From: Aureimonas sp. AU22
Lineage (GTDB): Bacteria > Pseudomonadota > Alphaproteobacteria > Rhizobiales > Rhizobiaceae
Assembly (NCBI RefSeq): GCF_001463745.1
Contig: NZ_BBWJ01000010.1
Coordinates: 1 to 64,000 of the forward strand
Reading direction: 5' to 3'
DNA: 64,000 nt
The position numbers and the translations under genes were made by a program. The notes beneath the pieces were generated by a model that was not told the DNA's origin, did no database searches, and saw only the letters and a list, made by a program, of their open reading frames with translations. This document shows, in pieces, positions 8,489-17,207 of the stretch (positions within the stretch are counted from its first letter, which is position 1; each line of letters opens with the position of its first letter).

Positions 8489-9634
8489 TCAGTGCCCTTT
8501 CAGCGTGCGCGGCCCGAGCGGATGGTCGGCATGCGGATAGGGATGATGCGTGTGCGCGTGCCCGTGCCCGTGGCCGTGGTCGTGCCTGTGGCTCTCGCCG
8601 TGTGCGTGGCCATGGCTGTGGTCATGGCCCGGGGCGTGATCGTGGTGGTGATCCGGACCGTGGGAATGGTCGTGCGGATGATCGTGATGATGGTGGTGCG
8701 CGTGGTCGTGACCATGCGAATGGTCGTGGTGATGCCCCGCCCCATGCTCGTGCCCCGCAGGCCCCGTGCCGATGCCCTCGACGTGATGGTGGTGGCTTTC
8801 CTGGGGCAGGCCGACCTCGGCCTCGAAGCCCAGCACCTGCTCGCGATACTTGCACATCTGGCAGTTCATGAGGTTAGTGCCCTGGAGGATCTCCTCCAAA
8901 CGGTCCACGAAGGTCTCCACCACGAGATCGTGGGCGCCGAGATACTTCGCCTTCAGGAAGCGGATGCCGGGATGGGCGGCGGCGACGCGATCCGTCGCGT
9001 CGTAGATCCGGTCGACCAGGATGCCGGTGAAGAGGAAATAGGGAAACACCACGACGCGGCCGTAGCCGAGCCGGGCGACGTGCGTGAGGCCCGGCTCGAC
9101 GAGCGGAAAGGTGACGCCGGAATAGGTCGTCTCGCCCCAGCCGAAGCCGAGGCCCTCCCACAGGAGGCGCATGACCTTGGCGACGTTGGAATTGGCGTCG
9201 GGATCGGACGCCCCCCGCCCGACCACCACCAGCATCGTGTCGTGCAGCGGCTCGCCGTCGCGCCAGCCATCGCTGCGCAGCGCCTCGCGGATGCGCTCCC
9301 CGGCGGCGCGGATCATCTTCGGGTCGATGCCGAGTTCGCGCCCGTAGGTGACGGACACGTCGTTCTGCGCGGCATAGGTGTTGAGGACGGACGGGATGTC
9401 GTTCTTGGCATGGCCGGCGGCGAACAGCATGCCCGGCAACGCCAGGATGTTCGTCGCACCCTTGGCCTTCAGCCGATCCAGCCCGTCGCGGATGATCGGG
9501 GTGGCGAATTCGAGATAGCCGTAGTCGACGCTCCAGTCGGGCAGGCGGCGCGCCATCTTCTCGGCGAGGCCGCGAAACTCGTCCACCGCGCCCCGGTCGC
9601 GGCTGCCATGGCCGCACAGCATCAAGGCCTTCAT
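8489..9634 (-). CDS. cbiX: Sirohydrochlorin cobaltochelatase, long form with Fe-S motif and His-rich tail
   Basis: CbiX inserts cobalt into sirohydrochlorin, the first step of the early-cobalt route. This long form (381 aa) has the chelatase fold over residues ~1-265 (MLCGHGSRDRGAVDEF with the catalytic histidine; VVVFPYFLFTGILVDRI in the second half). It then has MNCQMC, an MXCXXC motif shown in another long CbiX to hold a 4Fe-4S centre. The last ~90 residues are histidine- and aspartate-rich (many HDH, HGH and HHH runs) and could buffer cobalt. I chose the ATG at 9634 (MKALMLCGHGS); upstream in-frame codons extend past the intergenic palindrome. It is the first gene of the minus-strand cob operon. 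Confidence 0.95.
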   Translation of the reverse strand: MKALMLCGHGSRDRGAVDEFRGLAEKMARRLPDWSVDYGYLEFATPIIRDGLDRLKAKGATNILALPGMLFAAGHAKNDIPSVLNTYAAQNDVSVTYGRELGIDPKMIRAAGERIREALRSDGWRDGEPLHDTMLVVVGRGASDPDANSNVAKVMRLLWEGLGFGWGETTYSGVTFPLVEPGLTHVARLGYGRVVVFPYFLFTGILVDRIYDATDRVAAAHPGIRFLKAKYLGAHDLVVETFVDRLEEILQGTNLMNCQMCKYREQVLGFEAEVGLPQESHHHHVEGIGTGPAGHEHGAGHHHDHSHGHDHAHHHHHDHPHDHSHGPDHHHDHAPGHDHSHGHAHGESHRHDHGHGHGHAHTHHPYPHADHPLGPRTLKGH

Positions 9635-9671
9635 CGTCGTCCTCCGTCCTTGCATCGCCGGAGGAGGCGCG

Positions 9672-9688
9672 GCGCAAAACTTTTGCGC
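9672..9688. promoter_or_regulatory. Perfect 17-bp palindrome upstream of cbiX
   Basis: GCGCAAAACTTTTGCGC has 8-bp perfect arms around a single central C. It lies 37 bp upstream of the cbiX start in the 264-bp divergent gap between cbiX and the TSUP/cobQ pair. It resembles an operator for a dimeric regulator rather than a terminator. No cobalamin-riboswitch B12 box is visible in this gap, so this palindrome is the best visible candidate for control of the operon. Function is inferred. Confidence 0.45.
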
Positions 9689-9898
9689 AGCGAATCGATC
9701 CGCCGGTTCTCGCGTCGGCCCCCGGATTGGGTCGGCCGCCCGTGAAATCTTGAGTGTCAGAGCCTCGTTCGAGGCACCGTCAGGCCCGCGCTTCATGACG
9801 GACGGCGCGGGCTTCGTCAAATCGCCGACCGTTTCCGCTTGGCCGGACGGGCAGCCCGGCCTATGGCCTCCGGGCCCGTCCCGCGAAAGCCGCCGTCC

Positions 9899-10645
9899 AT
9901 GCCCTTCGACGACCCCTTCATCCTCCTCGTCCTGGCCGCCTTCGTGGCGGGCGTCATCGACGCGATCGCGGGCGGCGGCGGCATGATCACGGTGCCGGCG
10001 CTCCTGCTCGGCGGCCTCGACCCCTTGTCGGCGCTCGGCACGAACAAGCTCCAGTCGCTCTTCGGCTCGGCGTCCGCCACCATCACTTATGCGCGCAAGG
10101 GCCACGTGCAGCTGAAACCCCTCCTGCCGGCCGCCGCCCTCTCCTTTGGCGGCGCGTGTCTCGGCGCGCTGCTTGCCGCGTCCCTGCCGCTGGATTTCCT
10201 GCGCCGGCTCCTGCCGTTCCTCCTGATCGCCATCGCCGTCTATTTCGCGCTGAAGCCGGGGCTCTCGGACGTCGACCGCGAACGGCGCATCTCGCCGGCC
10301 GCCTTCGCGCTGTTCCTGGTGCCCCTGATCGGCGCCTATGACGGATTGTTCGGGCCGGGCACGGGGTCGTTCTTCATGCTGGCCTTCGTGTCGCTCGCCG
10401 GCTACGGCGTCCTGAAGGCGACCGCCCACACCAAGCTTCTCAACTTCGCCTCCAACTTCGGGGGTTTTGCCGTCTTCGCCCTCGTCGGTTCCATCCACTG
10501 GAAGCTCGGGCTCGCCATGGGCGTCGCGCAGTTTCTCGGCGCGCGCGTCGGCGCCGGCGTCGCCATGCGCTTCGGCGCCGGGCTGATCCGCCCGCTTCTC
10601 GTCCTCGTCTGCATCGCGCTGGCGGTGCGGCTACTGTGGTCGTGA
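9899..10645 (+). CDS. TSUP (TauE/SafE) family membrane permease
   Basis: This 248-aa polytopic membrane protein has the duplicated TSUP architecture. The first half carries [16 protein letters not shown] followed by [13 protein letters not shown]; the second half repeats it as [13 protein letters not shown]. About eight hydrophobic segments are apparent. TSUP proteins are linked to sulfite, sulfonate or small organosulfur export, and some to metals; the substrate here cannot be read. The gene overlaps the cobQ start, so it is very probably cotranscribed with a cobalamin gene, which makes a role in this pathway possible. I chose the ATG at 9899; one at 9863 would add 12 residues. Confidence 0.85.
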   Translation: MPFDDPFILLVLAAFVAGVIDAIAGGGGMITVPALLLGGLDPLSALGTNKLQSLFGSASATITYARKGHVQLKPLLPAAALSFGGACLGALLAASLPLDFLRRLLPFLLIAIAVYFALKPGLSDVDRERRISPAAFALFLVPLIGAYDGLFGPGTGSFFMLAFVSLAGYGVLKATAHTKLLNFASNFGGFAVFALVGSIHWKLGLAMGVAQFLGARVGAGVAMRFGAGLIRPLLVLVCIALAVRLLWS

Positions 10646-12132
10646 CGAGGCCCCCAGTCCCGGCCCTGATGCTGCAGGGCACGGGATCGGATGTGGGCAA
10701 GAGCGTCCTCGTGGCCGGCCTCTGCCGCCTCTTCGCCAATCGGGGGCTCACCGTGCGGCCGTTCAAGCCGCAGAACATGAGCAACAACGCGGCCGTCGCC
10801 TGGAACCCGAGCGTCGGCGAATGGGGCGAGATCGGTCGGGCGCAGGCGCTCCAGGCGCTGGCCTGCCGCGTAGCGCCGAGCGTCCACATGAATCCCGTCC
10901 TCCTCAAGCCGCAATCGGAGACCGGCTCGCAGGTCGTGGTGCAGGGACGCGTCGTGGGCGCGGCGCGGGGGCGCGACTACCAGGCGCTGAAGGCGCGCTT
11001 CCTGCCGGCCGTCCTCGACAGCTTCGCCGAGGTGTCCGCCGGCGCCGACCTCGTGCTGGTCGAGGGCGCGGGGTCGCCGGCCGAGATCAACCTGCGCGCC
11101 GGCGACATCGCCAACATGGGTTTCGCGCGCGCCGCCGGGGTGCCGGTGGTGCTGGTCGGCGATATCGACCGGGGCGGCGTCATCGCCTCGCTCGTCGGCA
11201 CGCACGCGATCCTGCCTGAAGAGGACCGCGCACCCATTCGCGGCTTCCTGATCAACAAGTTCCGGGGCGACCCGACGCTCTTCGCCGAGGGGCTTGCCGC
11301 CGTCACCCGCTTCACCGGCTGGCCGAGCTTCGGCGTGGTGCCCTGGGCCCCCGAGACGGCGCGCCTGCCGGCCGAGGACTCCGTGGCGCTGGACCGCCGG
11401 CCCACGCAAAGACCGAAGCCGGGCGACCTTCGCGTCGCGGTGCCGCGCCTGCCGCACATCGCCAATTTCGACGACCTCGATCCGCTGCTCGCGACGCCCG
11501 GCGTCTGCGTCGCGCTGGTGCGGCCGGGCGAGCCATGGCCGGACGACGCCGACCTCGTGCTCCTGCCGGGCTCCAAGGCGACGATCGCCGACCTCACGGC
11601 CCTTCGCGGCGAGGCATGGGACCGCGCGATCCTCGCCCATCACGCGCGCGGCGGTCACGTGCTCGGCCTTTGCGGCGGCTACCAGATGCTGGGACGCCGC
11701 ATCCTCGACCCCGACGGCGTCGAGGGCGACACGCGCGAGGCGGACGGCCTCGCCCTTCTCGACGTCGAGACGCGGATGCTGGGCCCGAAGACCCTCAGGG
11801 AGGTCGAGGCGATCGGGCACGGCGGCATCGCCTTCCCCGCCTACGAGATCCACATGGGGCAAAGCGAGGGGCCGGACCGCGCGCGCCCCTTCGCCCATGT
11901 CGCTTCGCAGCCCGAGGGCGCGGTGAGCGCCGACGGGCGGGTCTGCGGCACCTATCTGCATGGCCTGTTCTCGGGCGACCGTTGGCGCGAGGCCTATCTG
12001 GCCGGGCTCGGCGTCACCAAGCCAGGCCGCTCCCACCAGGGGGACGTCGAGGAAGCGCTCGACGCCCTCGCCGCGCGGTTGGAGGCCTGTCTCGACATCG
12101 CGGCTCTCGAGCGCATCGCCCGCGCGCGGTGA
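10636..12132 (+). CDS. cobQ: Cobyric acid synthase (glutamine-hydrolysing)
   Basis: CobQ (498 aa) carries out four successive ATP- and glutamine-dependent amidations of adenosylcobyrinic a,c-diamide. The N-terminal domain has the P-loop [15 protein letters not shown] and the KPQNMSNNA block. The C-terminal class I amidotransferase domain has the nucleophile [10 protein letters not shown] and the YLHGLF histidine motif. The start is GTG at 10636, or the in-frame GTG at 10642, which gives a 4-bp overlap with the TSUP stop. It lies divergent from the cbiX operon. The next gene starts 98 bp downstream behind a hairpin. Confidence 0.95.
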   Translation: MVVTRPPVPALMLQGTGSDVGKSVLVAGLCRLFANRGLTVRPFKPQNMSNNAAVAWNPSVGEWGEIGRAQALQALACRVAPSVHMNPVLLKPQSETGSQVVVQGRVVGAARGRDYQALKARFLPAVLDSFAEVSAGADLVLVEGAGSPAEINLRAGDIANMGFARAAGVPVVLVGDIDRGGVIASLVGTHAILPEEDRAPIRGFLINKFRGDPTLFAEGLAAVTRFTGWPSFGVVPWAPETARLPAEDSVALDRRPTQRPKPGDLRVAVPRLPHIANFDDLDPLLATPGVCVALVRPGEPWPDDADLVLLPGSKATIADLTALRGEAWDRAILAHHARGGHVLGLCGGYQMLGRRILDPDGVEGDTREADGLALLDVETRMLGPKTLREVEAIGHGGIAFPAYEIHMGQSEGPDRARPFAHVASQPEGAVSADGRVCGTYLHGLFSGDRWREAYLAGLGVTKPGRSHQGDVEEALDALAARLEACLDIAALERIARAR

Positions 12133-12194
12133 CCCGTCGCCCCGAGCGGGGGCGCAAGATGTCGAATCCGTAATTGGCAATCCATGAAAAATCG

Positions 12195-12223
12195 CTCCAG
12201 ATCTGCGCCAGCGCAATCTGGAG
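12195..12223 (+). promoter_or_regulatory. Hairpin sequestering the ribosome-binding site of the cytochrome b561 gene
   Basis: CTCCAGAT (12195-12202) is the exact complement of ATCTGGAG (12216-12223), with a nested GCGC/GCGC pair in the loop. The GGAG at 12220-12223 is the apparent Shine-Dalgarno sequence, seven bases before the GTG at 12231. A folded 5' leader would hide it. The element could be a translational switch or simply a DNA operator; only the inverted repeat and its position are observed. Confidence 0.5.
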
Positions 12224-12230
12224 ACGCCTC

Positions 12231-12815
12231 GTGGTCGCAACGTCCCTGACCGATACCCGAACCGGCTACGGCCTCGTGTCGCGCACCCTTCACTGGGGCA
12301 TGGCGCTGCTGTTCGTCTGGCAGTTCACGACGGTGTTCCTGTCCGCGGTCGCGGAGGACACGGCGGTGGAACGCTTCTTCTGGGGCACCCACTATTCGGT
12401 CGGCTTCACGCTATGGGCGCTGGTGCTCGCACGCGGCGCCTGGGGCCTGTCGCAGATCCGGCACCGGCCGCGACACGAGGGCCCGCGGCTCCTGGCCCGT
12501 GCCGCGACGCTCGGTCACCTCGCGCTCTACGTGCTGATGGTCGTGGTGCCTTCGCTGGCGATCCTGCGGGCCGCCAACAACGGTCGGGGTTTCAGCGTCT
12601 ATGGCAACCAGCTCGTCGCCCCCGGCGGTGCGGCGAACCCGTCGCTGACGGCGCCGGCCAACCTCCTGCACGGGTTTCTCGGCTGGACGCTCTTCGCGCT
12701 CATCGCCGGCCACATCGCCATGGCGCTCTGGCACGGCCTCGTGCGCCGCGATGCGACGCTGCGCCACATGACGCGCGGTCCCCAGCGGGGACCCCGCTCC
12801 CTGCGCTCGTTCTGA
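12231..12815 (+). CDS. Cytochrome b561 family protein
   Basis: This is a 194-aa membrane dihaem cytochrome b with four hydrophobic segments. Haem-ligand histidines lie in the expected places: RTLHWGMALLFVWQF (first helix), the HYSVGFTLWALVLAR segment, and LLHGFLGWTLFALIAGHIAMALWHG at the end. The family moves electrons between quinones and periplasmic acceptors. The GTG at 12231 was chosen because GGAG precedes it by seven bases; a longer frame from 12174 would add a leader translated across the hairpin. It stands alone after cobQ and converges on the SDR gene (6 bp between the two stops). The physiological partner is unknown. Confidence 0.85.
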   Translation: MVATSLTDTRTGYGLVSRTLHWGMALLFVWQFTTVFLSAVAEDTAVERFFWGTHYSVGFTLWALVLARGAWGLSQIRHRPRHEGPRLLARAATLGHLALYVLMVVVPSLAILRAANNGRGFSVYGNQLVAPGGAANPSLTAPANLLHGFLGWTLFALIAGHIAMALWHGLVRRDATLRHMTRGPQRGPRSLRSF

Positions 12816-12821
12816 CGCGGC

Positions 12822-13673
12822 TCAGTCCTCGGACGCGAAGTCCTTGAACCGGCCGGCCCAGTCCTTGTGCCAGCGCGACAGGGGCGGACGGTTCTCCACG
12901 ATGTCGCCCGCCGCCCAGCGGATGCGCTTCTCGTCGGTCCGGCGCGTGGTTTCGCCGTCCGGGCACAGGATGTAGAAGTCGCCGGCTTCGAGCCGCTCCA
13001 TCATGAAGTCGATCGTCTGGTCGGGCGTCCAGGCGCCGTCCGGCTTCTCGGTGCGGCCCTTGGCGGTGAGGCCGGTGAACACGAAGCCGGGAATCAGGAG
13101 GGCCGCCTGGACCTGATGGCCCGCCGTTTCGCGCAGTTCGTGCTGCAGCGCCTCGGTGAAGACTCTCACGCCGGCCTTCGACACGTTGTAGGCCGGATCG
13201 CCCGGCGGCGTGGTGATGCCCTGCTTGGAGCCGGTGTTGACGATCAGCGCCGGCTCTCCGTGGGCCATCATCGCCGGGCCGAAGATCCGCGTTCCGTTGA
13301 CGACGCCGCCGAGATTGATCGAAAGCACGGCGTCCCAGTTGGCCTGGTCTCCGAAGATCGACGAGCCCGGCTGGATGCCGGCATTGTTCATCAGCACATG
13401 CACCTTGCCGAGGCGCTCGGCGATATGCTCGGCGGTCTTCTGGAGGCCCGCACGATCGCTGACGTCGCAGGCGGCCGCCACGATCCGCGTCTCGTCGCCA
13501 TCGGCCAGCGCCACCAGTTCCTCATGCGCGCTCGCCAGGTCTTCCATGCGCCGGTCGACGACCGCGACCTTCAGCCCGGCCCTGGCGAAGCGCCGGGCGG
13601 CAGCGAGCCCGATGCCGGCCGCGCCCCCGATCACGACGGCGGTGTGGAGCGGTGCGATGGCGGGGTGATGCAT
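12822..13673 (-). CDS. Short-chain dehydrogenase/reductase
   Basis: This classical SDR (283 aa) has the nucleotide-binding glycine motif VVIGGAAGIGLAAA near the N-terminus, NNAG at the fourth strand, the catalytic Ser in NTGSKQGI and the YNVSK active site. The aspartate in VVDRRMEDL after the second strand suggests NAD(H) preference. The C-terminal ~50 residues (FMMERLEAGDFYILCPDGE onward, rich in Trp and Arg) extend beyond the minimal fold. The substrate cannot be assigned. The ATG at 13673 begins MHHPAIAPLHTAVVIGG. It is transcribed divergently from the ATPase at 13767. Confidence 0.85.
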   Translation of the reverse strand: MHHPAIAPLHTAVVIGGAAGIGLAAARRFARAGLKVAVVDRRMEDLASAHEELVALADGDETRIVAAACDVSDRAGLQKTAEHIAERLGKVHVLMNNAGIQPGSSIFGDQANWDAVLSINLGGVVNGTRIFGPAMMAHGEPALIVNTGSKQGITTPPGDPAYNVSKAGVRVFTEALQHELRETAGHQVQAALLIPGFVFTGLTAKGRTEKPDGAWTPDQTIDFMMERLEAGDFYILCPDGETTRRTDEKRIRWAAGDIVENRPPLSRWHKDWAGRFKDFASED

Positions 13674-13766
13674 GGAAATGGTCCTCGAGCGTCGTTCTTC
13701 GGTTCGGCGGGGACATAGCAGGCCCGCGCTCCAAGGGGAGGGCGGCGAGCGAAAGGAAGACAAGCG

Positions 13767-14309
13767 ATGACCCCACTGCGCGTCGCCTTCACCGGGGGAC
13801 CCGGCGCCGGCAAGACGACCTTGATCGACCATCTGGCCTCCACAGGTTTCGCCCATATGCCGGAGGCGGGGCGCGCCGTGATCCGCGACCAGTCCGCGAT
13901 CGGCGGACCGGCTTTGCCTTCGGGCGACCGGGCGGCCTTCGCGGAGGCGATGCTGACATGGGAGCTGCGGTCCTGGCACGAAGCGGCCGGCCTTCCGGGT
14001 CCGGTGCTCTTCGACCGGGGCCTGCCCGACCTCGTCGGCTATCTCCGCCTCTGCGGCCTTCCGGTCCCGGTCCATGTCGAACGGGCGTCGCAGCTTGTGC
14101 GCTATCATGCCCGCGTCTTCGTCGCGCCGCCCTGGGAGGCGATCTACGAGACCGACCGCGAACGCTCGCAGGACTACGCGGAAGCGGTCGCCACGCACCG
14201 CGAGGTGACGCGAGCCTGGCGCGAGTTCGGCTACGAGACGGTGCCCCTTCCGCTCGCGTCGGTCGCCGAGCGCGCCGTCTTCGTCCGCTCTCGTCTCGGC
14301 CTCGATTGA
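13767..14309 (+). CDS. Small AAA/P-loop ATPase (predicted kinase-like)
   Basis: This 180-aa single-domain protein has a Walker A motif FTGGPGAGKTTLIDHL at residue ~8 and a Walker B-like VLFDRGLPDLVGYL at ~82. Its length and the RGLPD box fit a family of stand-alone AAA ATPases related to thymidylate- or nicotinamide-riboside-kinase folds. The substrate is unknown. It lies directly upstream of the cobalamin riboswitch, but the riboswitch starts after its stop, so it need not share regulation with the cbt/cob operon. Confidence 0.75.
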   Translation: MTPLRVAFTGGPGAGKTTLIDHLASTGFAHMPEAGRAVIRDQSAIGGPALPSGDRAAFAEAMLTWELRSWHEAAGLPGPVLFDRGLPDLVGYLRLCGLPVPVHVERASQLVRYHARVFVAPPWEAIYETDRERSQDYAEAVATHREVTRAWREFGYETVPLPLASVAERAVFVRSRLGLD

Positions 14310-14340
14310 CTGGCCTCCCGCTTCGTCTATCCTCGCGCAC

Positions 14341-14550
14341 GGATGGTCTCCCCCGCCAAGTTGACGGAGGGAGCTAAGAGGGAATGCGAAGGGCCGACTT
14401 AACCCAAGGGCCCGTATCGCAGCCGACCCCGCGACTGTAGAGCGACGAGGCGCCCCCGCCGGCAGGCAACTGCTGGAAACGCCACTGGACGGTTTCGTCC
14501 GGGAAGGCAGGGGACCGCCGATGACCCGCGAGCCAGGAGACCTGCCATCC
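14341..14550 (+). ncRNA. Cobalamin (B12) riboswitch upstream of cbtB
   Basis: The leader carries the canonical blocks in order: AAGAGGGAATGCG (~14376), GACCCCGCGACTGTAGAGCGA (interrupted at ~14420-14447), GGGAAGGCAGGGG (~14500), GATGACCCGCGAGCCAGG and the B12 box AGCCAGGAGACCTGCC at 14531-14546. This is a nearly textbook adenosylcobalamin aptamer. It is followed after ~50 bases by the cbtB Shine-Dalgarno GGAGG (14582-14586), so ligand binding probably blocks translation or transcription of cbtB and the downstream cbtA-cobP-cobW-cobN-cobO run. Boundaries are approximate, since the outermost P1 helix was not resolved. Confidence 0.95.
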
Positions 14551-14595
14551 GTTGCCAAGGCGGCCATTCCGGTCGCCGTCACGGAGGTTGAACCC

Positions 14596-14769
14596 ATGAC
14601 CGCTTCGCCGATCGCTCAGAGCCGATCCATCTCCGCGCGCCTGCCGGCCGCGATCCTCGCCTTTGCCGCGGGCGCCTTTCTCCTGTGGGGCGCGGGCTTT
14701 GCCGGCGCCGACGCGCTGCACGACACCGCGCACGACGCGCGCCATGCCATGGGACTTCCCTGTCACTGA
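14596..14769 (+). CDS. cbtB: Cobalt transporter subunit CbtB
   Basis: This 57-aa protein has one membrane helix (about residues 15-38) and a short histidine-rich C-terminus, DALHDTAHDARHAMGLPCH, that suits metal binding. CbtB is the small partner of CbtA in a predicted B12-regulated cobalt uptake system. The ATG at 14596 is preceded by GGAGG ten bases upstream; a longer frame from 14521 would translate through the riboswitch B12 box and is rejected. It is the first gene after the riboswitch and cbtA follows. Confidence 0.92.
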   Translation: MTASPIAQSRSISARLPAAILAFAAGAFLLWGAGFAGADALHDTAHDARHAMGLPCH

Positions 14770-14861
14770 GGCGGCCTTCGCCGTCTTCCACATCCCCTGC
14801 GCGTTCGCTCGAAGCCCCTTGCCGGGCCGCGAACGCCTTTCCAGTGACACGGCCTCGGATC

Positions 14862-14880
14862 GGAACGCCTCGGGCGTTCC
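14862..14880 (+). promoter_or_regulatory. Intercistronic hairpin between cbtB and cbtA
   Basis: GGAACGCC (14862-14869) pairs perfectly with GGCGTTCC (14873-14880) across a three-base loop. It lies 22 bp upstream of the cbtA ATG. There is no U-run, so it is more likely an mRNA-stability or expression-ratio element than a terminator. Confidence 0.4.
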
Positions 14881-14902
14881 GCCGGGCCGAAAGGGATCTC
14901 CC

Positions 14903-15616
14903 ATGCTCGCACGCTTCTTTCTGGCCGCGCTTCTGGCCGGCATCCTCGCCGGCGTCTTCGTCACGCCGATCCAGCATCTCAAGACGACGCCGCTGATCCT
15001 CGCCGCCGAAACCTTCGAGACCGGCGGCGAGGCGCACGACCACGCCGCCCTCCTCCCGAGCCTAATATCGCCCGCCCATGCCCACGGCACGGCGGAAGCG
15101 GCAGAGCCCGGCACAGCGGCGCGGATCGGCGGCACGCTTCTCGCCAACATCGTCATCGGCGCGGCCTTCTCGCTTCTGATCCTGGCCGCGAGCCTCGGCC
15201 TCGACCGCCCCGTGACGGCCGCCAACGGCGCGCTCTGGGGGCTGGCCGGCTTCGCCGTCGTCACGCTCGCCCCGGCGATCGGCCTGCCGCCCGAACTGCC
15301 GGCGATGCCGGCGGCCGATCTCGCGGCCCGCCAGACGTGGTGGCTCGCGACGGTCGCCCTGTCGGCCGGCGGGCTGTGGCTCCTCGTGTTCCGCCGGTCA
15401 GTGCCGGCCGTGGTCGGCGGGCTGGCGCTTCTCCTCCTGCCCCATCTCGTCGGCGCCCCGCACCCAGCCGACATCGCGAGCCCCGTGCCCGCAACGCTCG
15501 CCGCCGAGTTCGCCGTCGCCTCGCTCGTCGTGTCCGCCCTGTTCTGGGCGGCGGTCGGCGGGCTTCTCGGCCTGGCGCTCGATCGTGCGCGACGTGGGGC
15601 GACCGTGCCGGCATGA
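14903..15616 (+). CDS. cbtA: Cobalt transporter subunit CbtA
   Basis: This integral membrane protein (237 aa) begins [20 protein letters not shown], then has the conserved [12 protein letters not shown] loop, a His-containing segment ([20 protein letters not shown]) and several further hydrophobic helices. CbtA is the main membrane component of the predicted cobalt importer. The ATG at 14903 follows an AAGGGA ribosome site. Its stop overlaps the ATG of cobP (ATGA), tying cobalt uptake to the cobalamin genes downstream. Confidence 0.9.
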   Translation: MLARFFLAALLAGILAGVFVTPIQHLKTTPLILAAETFETGGEAHDHAALLPSLISPAHAHGTAEAAEPGTAARIGGTLLANIVIGAAFSLLILAASLGLDRPVTAANGALWGLAGFAVVTLAPAIGLPPELPAMPAADLAARQTWWLATVALSAGGLWLLVFRRSVPAVVGGLALLLLPHLVGAPHPADIASPVPATLAAEFAVASLVVSALFWAAVGGLLGLALDRARRGATVPA

Positions 15617-16125
15617 GCCTTCACTTCGTTCTCGGCGGAGCGCGCTCCGGAAAAAGCGCCTTCGCCGAGCGGCTCGTCCGGGACAGCGGCCTCGAGCCGC
15701 TGTATCTCGCCACCGGCCGCGCCTTCGACGCGGAGATGGAAGCGCGCATCGCCGAGCATCGCGAACGGCGACCACCCCCCTGGACGACGGTGGAGGAGCC
15801 CCTCGATCTCGCCGAGGCGATCGGCCGCGAGGCGCGGGAGGGGCGCGCGATCCTCGTGGATTGCCTGACCCTCTGGCTGACCAACCTGATGCTGGAGGAG
15901 CGGGACATCCCCGCTGCGTTCGACGCGCTGGACGGCGTCCTGCGAACGCCCCTTCCCGGCCTCGTCGTCCTCGTCTCCAACGAGGTCGGCCTCTCCATCG
16001 TGCCGGAGAACCCGATGGCGCGGACCTTCCGCGACGATGCCGGTCGTCTCCACCAACGTGTCGCGGCCCTGGCCGGCGAGGTGACCTTCGTCGCCGCCGG
16101 TCTGCCGCTGAAACTCAAGGGCTGA
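15613..16125 (+). CDS. cobP: Adenosylcobinamide kinase / adenosylcobinamide-phosphate guanylyltransferase
   Basis: This 170-aa bifunctional enzyme (CobP, called CobU in enterics) phosphorylates adenosylcobinamide and attaches GMP. The P-loop [15 protein letters not shown] is at residue ~5, and [15 protein letters not shown] and [16 protein letters not shown] are diagnostic. Size is typical. The ATG overlaps the cbtA stop, and cobW follows after four bases, all within the riboswitch-led operon. Confidence 0.95.
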   Translation: MSLHFVLGGARSGKSAFAERLVRDSGLEPLYLATGRAFDAEMEARIAEHRERRPPPWTTVEEPLDLAEAIGREAREGRAILVDCLTLWLTNLMLEERDIPAAFDALDGVLRTPLPGLVVLVSNEVGLSIVPENPMARTFRDDAGRLHQRVAALAGEVTFVAAGLPLKLKG

Positions 16126-16129
16126 TCCC

Positions 16130-17206
16130 ATGCAGAAGATTCCCGCCACCGTGATCACCGGCTTCCTCGGCGCCGGCAAGACGACGCTGATCCGCAACCT
16201 CCTGCAGAACGCCGGCAGCCGGCGCATCGCACTCGTCATCAACGAGTTCGGGGACCTCGGCGTCGACGGCGACATCCTCAAGGGCTGCGGCGTAGAGACC
16301 TGCCGCGAGGAGGACGTCGTGGAACTCACCAACGGCTGCATCTGCTGCACCGTCGCGGACGACTTCATCCCAACGATGGAGAAGCTTCTGGAACGCGCCG
16401 ACCGGCTCGACCACATCGTGATCGAGACCTCAGGGCTAGCCCTGCCCCAGCCGCTCGTCGCCGCCTTCAACTGGCCCGAGGTCAAGGCGCGGGTCACCGT
16501 GGACGGCGTCGTCACCGTGATCGACGCCGCGGCGGTCGCCGCCGGGCGCTTCGCCGACGACGAGGCCAAGGTCCAGGCGGCGCGCGAGGCCGACGAGAGC
16601 CTCGACCACGACAACCCGCTGGAGGAACTCTTCGAAGACCAGATCCGCGCCGCCGACCTCCTCGTCCTCAACAAGGCGGACCTCGTGGATGCCGCGACCC
16701 TCTCCGACGTTCGCGCCAAGGTGGAGGCGGAGGCCGGGCGCAGGCTCGCCGTCGTCTCAGCCGAGAACGGCCGCCTGCCGGCCGACGTGCTGCTCGGCCT
16801 GAAGGCGGGGACGGAGGATCTCATCGGGGAGCGCCGCTCGCATCACGAGATCCACCATGCGGACGGGCACGCGCACGACCACGAGGACTTCGAGAGCTTC
16901 GTCGCGGACGGGGGCGAAGTCGCCTCGATCGAGACGCTGACCGAGGCCCTGCGGGCGATCATCGCAGGCCATGACATCCTGCGCCTCAAGGGCTTCGCCG
17001 CCATCCAGGGCAAGCCGATGCGCCTCGTCGTCCAGGCCGTGGGCCAGCGCATCGAGACCTATTTCGACCGGCCCTTCGCGCCGGGTGAAGCCCGCGAAAC
17101 GCGGCTCGTCGTGATCGGCCTGCACGATGCGATCGAGGACGGCGAAGCCGCGATCCGCGATGCCGTCCGGGCCCTCGGCGAAAGCCCCCGCGCGGCGGCC
17201 GAGTAG
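16130..17206 (+). CDS. cobW: CobW, metal-handling G3E GTPase
   Basis: CobW (358 aa) is a G3E-family P-loop GTPase proposed to deliver cobalt to the cobalamin cobaltochelatase. It shows Walker A TGFLGAGKTTLIRNLL, the metal-binding GCICCTV (CXCC), the base-recognition NKADL, a histidine cluster HHEIHHADGHAHDHED near residues 240-260, and the CobW C-terminal domain. It lies one base before the cobN TTG start, supporting a direct link with CobN. Confidence 0.95.
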   Translation: MQKIPATVITGFLGAGKTTLIRNLLQNAGSRRIALVINEFGDLGVDGDILKGCGVETCREEDVVELTNGCICCTVADDFIPTMEKLLERADRLDHIVIETSGLALPQPLVAAFNWPEVKARVTVDGVVTVIDAAAVAAGRFADDEAKVQAAREADESLDHDNPLEELFEDQIRAADLLVLNKADLVDAATLSDVRAKVEAEAGRRLAVVSAENGRLPADVLLGLKAGTEDLIGERRSHHEIHHADGHAHDHEDFESFVADGGEVASIETLTEALRAIIAGHDILRLKGFAAIQGKPMRLVVQAVGQRIETYFDRPFAPGEARETRLVVIGLHDAIEDGEAAIRDAVRALGESPRAAAE

Positions 17207-17207
17207 C

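Noticed and set aside
8492-9745. A plus-strand frame opposite cbiX rich in Met/Val
   Set aside because: It is the complement of the histidine-rich tail (GTG/CAC repeats), not a membrane protein.
9635-9760. A cobalamin riboswitch upstream of cbiX
   Set aside because: The B12 box (GCCAGGAGACCTGCC or a near match) was looked for on the minus strand and not found.
14374-16824. A long antisense frame across cbtA, cobP and cobW
   Set aside because: Its translation is Ser/Arg/Pro-rich without domains and conflicts with four well-recognised genes and the riboswitch.
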